Assembly: GCA_020633295.1 (NCBI GenBank)
Contig: JACKDW010000003.1
Location: 372,001-436,000, forward strand
Origin: Myxococcales bacterium
Lineage (GTDB): Bacteria > Myxococcota_A > Polyangia > Nannocystales > Nannocystaceae
Direction: 5' to 3'
Length of the DNA stretch: 64,000 nt
How positions within the stretch are numbered: the first letter of the stretch is position 1; the number at the start of each line of letters is the position of its first letter. The notes under the pieces are model-generated. The model had not been told where the DNA came from. It searched no databases and saw only the letters and a program-made list of their open reading frames with translations. A program made the position numbers and the translations under genes. Below are positions 59,476 through 64,000 of the stretch, one piece after another.

Positions 59476-61647
59476 TCAGGGCGAGAGCAGCTCGGCGACG
59501 CTCACCTGACCCAAGCGACCGGCGTGGGCGAGGTTGTAGGCCGACGGGTGGGAGCCCGCCGTCGCCCGGTAGGTGTCGGCGAAGACGTCGGCCAGGCTGC
59601 GGCCAGGGGAGAGCGCGAGGTTGTCGGCGAAGTTGCGCGAGAACGCGTCGTTGACCCACGCCGGCACCTCGTGGTCGTAGGCGCCGGCGTAGGAGACCTC
59701 GCGCGCGTTCGCGGCCGTGAGCAGCACCGCCCCCTCCAGCGGCGTCTCGTCGTCCGCGTCGCCGCAGCCGCGCTCGAGCCCGCCGTAGCTCGCTTCGCCG
59801 AACACGCCCGCGTAGCAGCTCTCGATGACCACGAACGCCCGGCGGTAGCGCTGCTCGGCGGCCAGGGTGCACAGGCTGTCGCGCAGGAGTTCGGGCGAGA
59901 ACACGTCGTCACCGCCCGCGAGCCCGTCCTCGGCCGTCACCGCGCCGATCGGGATCCCGGCCGCCCCGCCGTGCCCGGCGAGGTACACGTAGACATCGCT
60001 CGACTCGCTCGGCGAGATCACGATCGGCGTCGTCTCGGTGACCTCGCCGCGGAGGACGCTCGCGAGCTCCGAGCCGCGGAGGCCGAGGCGGTAGTCGATC
60101 TCGGCGCCGGCGTAGAGATCATCGCCCTCGGGCGCGTTCCGGATCGCGCCCGGCAGCCCGTTCTCCGGGGCGCCCGCGAGGTCGTCGGCGACGATCAGCA
60201 CGATGTGGTCATCGTCGATCCCCATGCCGCGAAGCAGCTGGTACTGCTGGAGCGCGTCGGCCTGGTGGCGGTAGTTCGAGAACCCGGTCGAGAGCGCGGC
60301 GATCAGCGCCCAGGTGTCGGTCTTGGCGACCCCCGGGGTCCAGCTCGACTGATCGGCGTCGGGCGGCGCGCCGCTCGGCCGCGCGAACGCGCCATGGCTC
60401 GTGAGGAAGGTCGGATCGGCGGTCGAGAAGCGCGCGCCCGTCGTCAGGCCGTCGCCGTCGATCACGTAGTGGGCGTAGGTCGACGCCGCGAGGTCCATGT
60501 ACAGATCGGGCTCGAAGACCAGGGGACCGCTCGCGCCCCGGAGCGCCGGGCGCTCGCCCGCGCGCAGCGACGCGAGCGTGGCCGTGATCCCGGCGAGCTC
60601 GGGGCCCGCCGTCGCGAGCGTGTCGTTGCCGTCGACCGCGTCCTTGATGCCCTCGATCAGCGCGGCGCCGGAGCGCCCCCCGGATCGCTCGAGACCATAG
60701 GCCACGATCAGGACCGCGTCGTACTCGCTCGGCCCGTGGGGCGCGAGGCGATCGCCGGGGAAGCGCTCGCGGAACGCGGCCTCAAACGCCTCGTCGCCCG
60801 CGCCGGTGAAGCCCTCGAGCCCGACCGCCGCGGGCCCGAGCTGCGCGAGCGTGGAGGGGTCGAGGCCGGTGTCGGCGAACACGACTCGCGGGCGCGGCGC
60901 GCCCTCCGGCGGCAGCCCGCGGGCGACGCACTCCATCTCGGCGGGTGAGCCCGGCGCGACGAACAGGACGTCGGGCGCGGTGTCCAGGGCCTCGATCAGC
61001 CGCGCCCCGCAGGGCTCCTGAGAGGACAGCGCGACGAGCTCGACATCGTCGTCGGCGAAGCCGAGCTCGCGCGCGAAGAAGCCGAACCACGTGAAGAACG
61101 TGTAGCCGGCGAGGTCGAGGGAGGTCAGGAGCGTGATCCGCTCGGCGCCGCCGTCCCTCGCGTAGCGCACGAGCAGCTCGGTCTGCGCGATGTCAGACTC
61201 GCGCGTCCGCCAGATCGCGCCCTTGCCCCCGTACGCCCGCAGGAGGTCGTCTGAGGTCGAGGTCGTCGAGATGATGGGCTTGTCCGCCGCGACGAACAGA
61301 TCCGCGACCTCGGCCAGCGCCGCCGAGCCGGCTGGCCCGATCACCGCGACGTGCTCGTCGTCCTCCGCGAGCTCCGCGGCCAGCGTGGGGAGGTCGTGGT
61401 CGCCGGGGTCGAAGTAGTCGAGCGCGAGCGGACGATCGGCGACGCCGCCCGCGGCGTTGATGTTCTCGATCGCCCACTCGAGGTTGGGGAGCCCGCCGCC
61501 GTCCTCGGGCAGCGGCATCACGACCGCGACGCGCAGCGGCTCCGGGTCAGGCTCGAGCTCGCCGGCGTCCCCCGAGCCGCACGCGACGACGAGCGCGAGG
61601 GGGACAGCCAGGACAGACACGAAGGGGGAGCTTGTGGGTGTAGGCAT
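59476..61647 (-). CDS. Lipoprotein fusing a periplasmic ligand-binding domain to a legumain/C13-type cysteine peptidase
   Basis: This encodes 723 residues. Lipobox LVVAC has Cys near residue 23. Residues about 38-400 are a type I periplasmic binding protein of the Leu/Ile/Val type (RVAVVMPLPEDGG, VIGPAGSAALAEVADLF, PHGPSEYDAVLIVAYGLE). From about 440 a peptidase C13-like domain follows: WALIAALSTGFSNYRHQADA, MGIDDDHIVLIVADD, GLPGAIRN, YVYLAGHGG (His near 559) and VVIESCYAGVFGEA (Cys near 611), the order of the His-Cys dyad in legumain and GPI8. GGAGG lies 10 nt before the ATG. It stands alone. A ligand-gated envelope protease is the attractive reading. Confidence 0.88.
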   Translation of the reverse strand: MPTPTSSPFVSVLAVPLALVVACGSGDAGELEPDPEPLRVAVVMPLPEDGGGLPNLEWAIENINAAGGVADRPLALDYFDPGDHDLPTLAAELAEDDEHVAVIGPAGSAALAEVADLFVAADKPIISTTSTSDDLLRAYGGKGAIWRTRESDIAQTELLVRYARDGGAERITLLTSLDLAGYTFFTWFGFFARELGFADDDVELVALSSQEPCGARLIEALDTAPDVLFVAPGSPAEMECVARGLPPEGAPRPRVVFADTGLDPSTLAQLGPAAVGLEGFTGAGDEAFEAAFRERFPGDRLAPHGPSEYDAVLIVAYGLERSGGRSGAALIEGIKDAVDGNDTLATAGPELAGITATLASLRAGERPALRGASGPLVFEPDLYMDLAASTYAHYVIDGDGLTTGARFSTADPTFLTSHGAFARPSGAPPDADQSSWTPGVAKTDTWALIAALSTGFSNYRHQADALQQYQLLRGMGIDDDHIVLIVADDLAGAPENGLPGAIRNAPEGDDLYAGAEIDYRLGLRGSELASVLRGEVTETTPIVISPSESSDVYVYLAGHGGAAGIPIGAVTAEDGLAGGDDVFSPELLRDSLCTLAAEQRYRRAFVVIESCYAGVFGEASYGGLERGCGDADDETPLEGAVLLTAANAREVSYAGAYDHEVPAWVNDAFSRNFADNLALSPGRSLADVFADTYRATAGSHPSAYNLAHAGRLGQVSVAELLSP

Positions 61648-61816
61648 GGGCGCGTGGGGCCTCCGCTACGGAATCGCCACCGCCGGGGTTTTGTCGCACC
61701 GCGAGCGGTTTTTTCCGCGACCGCGCGGACGCGGGCCTCGCGGAGACCCTGCGCCGCCAGCACGGACAACACGCGCGCGCGCTCGCGCGCGACCGCCGTT
61801 GATCGGCGCCGGGCTG

Positions 61817-64000
61817 CTAAGTCCCCGGGTCGAGGAGTCGGTCACAGACCGCGGCGGCCTCGGGGTAGTCGTCCTCGAACGGCTTGAGGCGCCGACAGCC
61901 GACGCGAGCCAACACGCGCGGCGGGATGGGCCACTGGATCGCGCCGTCGGGCCCGCGGAGACCGATCCGATCCGTGAGGTCCGTGACGCGCTCGCCGGTC
62001 TCGGGGTTCCAAACCGTGGCGGTCGCGTCGTCGCTCGCGGTCACCAGGCGCGCGCCGTCCGGGGAGAACGCGATGGTGTTGATCGCGCTCCTGTGCCCGC
62101 GCAGGGTCGAGACGAGCGTGTGCGAGGCGGCGTCCCAGACGCGCGCGGTCGCGTCCTTGCTGGCGGTGACGACGCGCGCGCCGTCGGGCGAATACGCCAG
62201 CGCCACGACCTCGTTCGCGTGGCCCTCGAGCGTGGCGAGGAGCTCGCCCGAGCTCGCGTCCCAGACGCGCGCGCTCCGATCGCTGGCGGTGATGATGCGC
62301 GCGCCGTCGGGCGATAATATGACGCTAGAGACAGGTCCGTCATGTCCCTGGAGCGTGTGGACGAGCGCGCCGGAGGTCGCGTCCCAGACGCGCGCGCTTC
62401 GATCCCAGGAGGCGGTGGCGATGCGCGCGCCGTCGGGCGCGAACGCCAGCGCGACCACGGTGTCCCCGTGACCTCGCAGCGTGTGGATCAGCTCGCCGGA
62501 GGCGGCGTCCCAGACGCGCGCGGTCCTGTCGAGGCTCCCGGTCGCGATGCGCGCGCCGTCGGGTGAGTAGGCCAGCGCGACGGCGACGTTCTCGTGGCCG
62601 CGGAGCGTGACGCGGAGCTCGCCGGATGCGGCGTCCCAGACGCGCGTGGCCTGATCGAAGCCCGTGGTCGTGACGCTCGCGCCGTCGGGCGAGAACGCCA
62701 ATCGGTACACCGAGTCCGCGTGGGCCAGCGTGTGGATGAGCGCGCCGGACGTGGCGTCCCAGACGCGCGCCGTGCCATCGAAGCTCGCGGTCGCGACGCG
62801 GTCGCCGGCGGGCGAGAACACCACCGACTTGATCGTGTTCTCGTGACCCACGAGGGTGAAGACCAGGTCACCGGAGGACACGTCCCAGACGCGCGCGCTT
62901 CGATCATCCCCGGCCGTGGCGACGCGCGCCCCGTCGGGCGAGTAGGCCAGCGCGACGACGGCGCTCGTGTGACCCTCGATCGTCGCGATCGTGGCGTCGA
63001 GCGCGGCGTCCCAGAGACGCGCGGTTCGATCCGCAGAGGCCGTGAGGACGCGGGCGCCGTCGGGTGAATACTGCGCCGCGATGAGCTCGCCCGTGTGACC
63101 CACGAGCGTGGCGAGGTGCTCGCCCGAGTCCGCGTCCCAGACGCGCGCGGTGTGATCGGCGCTCGCGGTGGTGACGCGCGCGCCGTCGGGCGAGTGCGCC
63201 AGCGCCTCGACCGTGCCCTCGTGACCCCGGAGCGTGGCGAGCGACTGGCCGGAGGCCGCGTCCCAGACGCGCGCGGTCTGATCCCACGAGGCCGTGGTGA
63301 CGCGCGCGCCGTCGGGCGAGAACGCGAGCGCGACGACCTCTCGTTCATGTCCTTGGAGCCACGCGACGAGCTCGCCGGAGGCGGCGTCCCAGACGCGCGC
63401 GGTGTGATCGGCGCTCGCGGTCGCGACGCGCAGCCCGTCGGGCGAGTACGCGAGCGCGACGACCTCGCGCTCGTGACCACGGAGCGTGATCAGGAGCTCG
63501 CCGGCGCTCGCGTCCCAGACGCGCGCGGTGTGATCGGCGCTCGCGGTCGCGACGCGCGCGCTGTCGGGGGAGAAGGCCAGCGCCGGGATCTGGTCCGTGT
63601 GCCCCTGGAGCGTCGCGATCAGCTGTCCCGAGGCCGCGTCCCAGACGCGCGCGGTCCGATCGCTGCTGGCGGTCGCGATGCGCGCGCCGTCGGGTGAGTA
63701 CGCGATCGCGCTGACCGGTCGCTCGTGGCCCTCGAGCCTGGCGAGGAGCTCGCCGGAGCTCGCGTCCCAGACGCGCGCGGTCTTGTCGAAGCTCGCGGTC
63801 GCGACGCGCGCGCTGTCGGGGGCGAAGGCCAGCGCCGCGACGTAGTGGTCGTGGCCGGCGAGCGTAGCCAGGAGCTCGCCGGAGCGCGCGTCCCAGACGC
63901 GCGCGGTCTTGTCGAGGCTGGCCGCAGCGACGCGGGCGCCGTCGGGAGAGAGCGCCGCGGCCACGACGCGGTCGCGGGGGCCTTCGAGGGTGCGTATCGG
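61817..64000 (-). CDS. WD40-repeat protein, C-terminal part (N-terminus beyond the window)
   Basis: The frame is open to the window edge, so the start is missing. At least 16 WD40 blades of 42 residues are present, each close to SPDGARVATASxDxTARVWD followed by GxLxxTLxGHxxxVxALA. They are followed by a 70-residue tail (RIGLRGPDGAIQWPIPP and GCRRLKPFEDDYPEAAAVC) that is not WD40. Such arrays normally fold into two seven-bladed propellers. In this group of bacteria they often follow a Ser/Thr kinase or a caspase-like/NACHT module, which would lie to the right of the window. Repeats are highly similar at the DNA level. Confidence 0.88.
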   Translation of the reverse strand, partial: PIRTLEGPRDRVVAAALSPDGARVAAASLDKTARVWDARSGELLATLAGHDHYVAALAFAPDSARVATASFDKTARVWDASSGELLARLEGHERPVSAIAYSPDGARIATASSDRTARVWDAASGQLIATLQGHTDQIPALAFSPDSARVATASADHTARVWDASAGELLITLRGHEREVVALAYSPDGLRVATASADHTARVWDAASGELVAWLQGHEREVVALAFSPDGARVTTASWDQTARVWDAASGQSLATLRGHEGTVEALAHSPDGARVTTASADHTARVWDADSGEHLATLVGHTGELIAAQYSPDGARVLTASADRTARLWDAALDATIATIEGHTSAVVALAYSPDGARVATAGDDRSARVWDVSSGDLVFTLVGHENTIKSVVFSPAGDRVATASFDGTARVWDATSGALIHTLAHADSVYRLAFSPDGASVTTTGFDQATRVWDAASGELRVTLRGHENVAVALAYSPDGARIATGSLDRTARVWDAASGELIHTLRGHGDTVVALAFAPDGARIATASWDRSARVWDATSGALVHTLQGHDGPVSSVILSPDGARIITASDRSARVWDASSGELLATLEGHANEVVALAYSPDGARVVTASKDATARVWDAASHTLVSTLRGHRSAINTIAFSPDGARLVTASDDATATVWNPETGERVTDLTDRIGLRGPDGAIQWPIPPRVLARVGCRRLKPFEDDYPEAAAVCDRLLDPGT

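Overview
This window is very GC-rich bacterial chromosome. It looks like a predatory myxobacterium of the Nannocystis/Plesiocystis/Enhygromyxa type (order-level inference only). The evidence is a MYXO-CTERM-like C-terminus (gene ending at 3060), many lipoproteins whose lipobox is followed by a Thr/Ser/Gly/Asp-rich linker, VWA-domain lipoproteins, lamin-tail-domain (LTD) proteins, a Ser/Thr kinase with TPRs beside an ECF sigma factor, WD40 arrays and a tachylectin-type lectin. No rRNA, tRNA or CRISPR array was seen, and no complete insertion sequence. Coding density is high and most genes are single units or short operons.

Layout. 1-9 kb: truncated LTD lipoprotein, zinc-ribbon lipoprotein, proline dehydrogenase with a palindromic operator, DUF11/MYXO-CTERM protein, beta-propeller lipoprotein, DJ-1/PfpI enzyme, VWA lipoprotein. 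9-18 kb: five-bladed tachylectin, DUF4185 lipoprotein, a membrane protein split by an apparent frameshift, a second zinc-ribbon lipoprotein, an arylsulfotransferase-like propeller, ApaG, and an AAC(6')-like acetyltransferase. 18-26 kb: VWA lipoprotein, tandem DUF4136 lipoproteins, a glutaredoxin/A-type/rhodanese fusion, multihaem cytochrome, LOG-family protein, methyltransferase. 26-35.6 kb: six same-strand genes for exported proteins (LTD, SNase-OB, LTD, LTD, SNase, helix-hairpin-helix plus predicted beta-barrel). 35.6-44 kb: a DnaA-box-like cluster, an outer-membrane protein, pyrimidine salvage genes (tdk, upp, CNT transporter), a 2OG-Fe(II) oxygenase, a frameshifted HTTM protein, and GST. 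44-64 kb: esterase lipoprotein, tyrosine recombinase fused to an IS5-type transposase N-domain, Rieske oxygenase, APH-fold kinase, HExxH protein, SelO, WD40 proteins, Ser/Thr kinase and ECF sigma factor, class-3 lipase, and a periplasmic-binding-protein/legumain-like protease fusion.

The best candidates for something undescribed are the LTD/SNase/HHH export operon (possibly extracellular DNA capture or degradation), the ligand-binding-protein/C13 peptidase fusion, and the integrase/transposase-domain fusion. A recurrent TAnnnT hexamer 6-10 nt upstream of many start codons points to widespread leaderless or near-leaderless transcription. I used it to choose starts: genes with a longer hexamer-to-start gap usually have a Shine-Dalgarno sequence instead.
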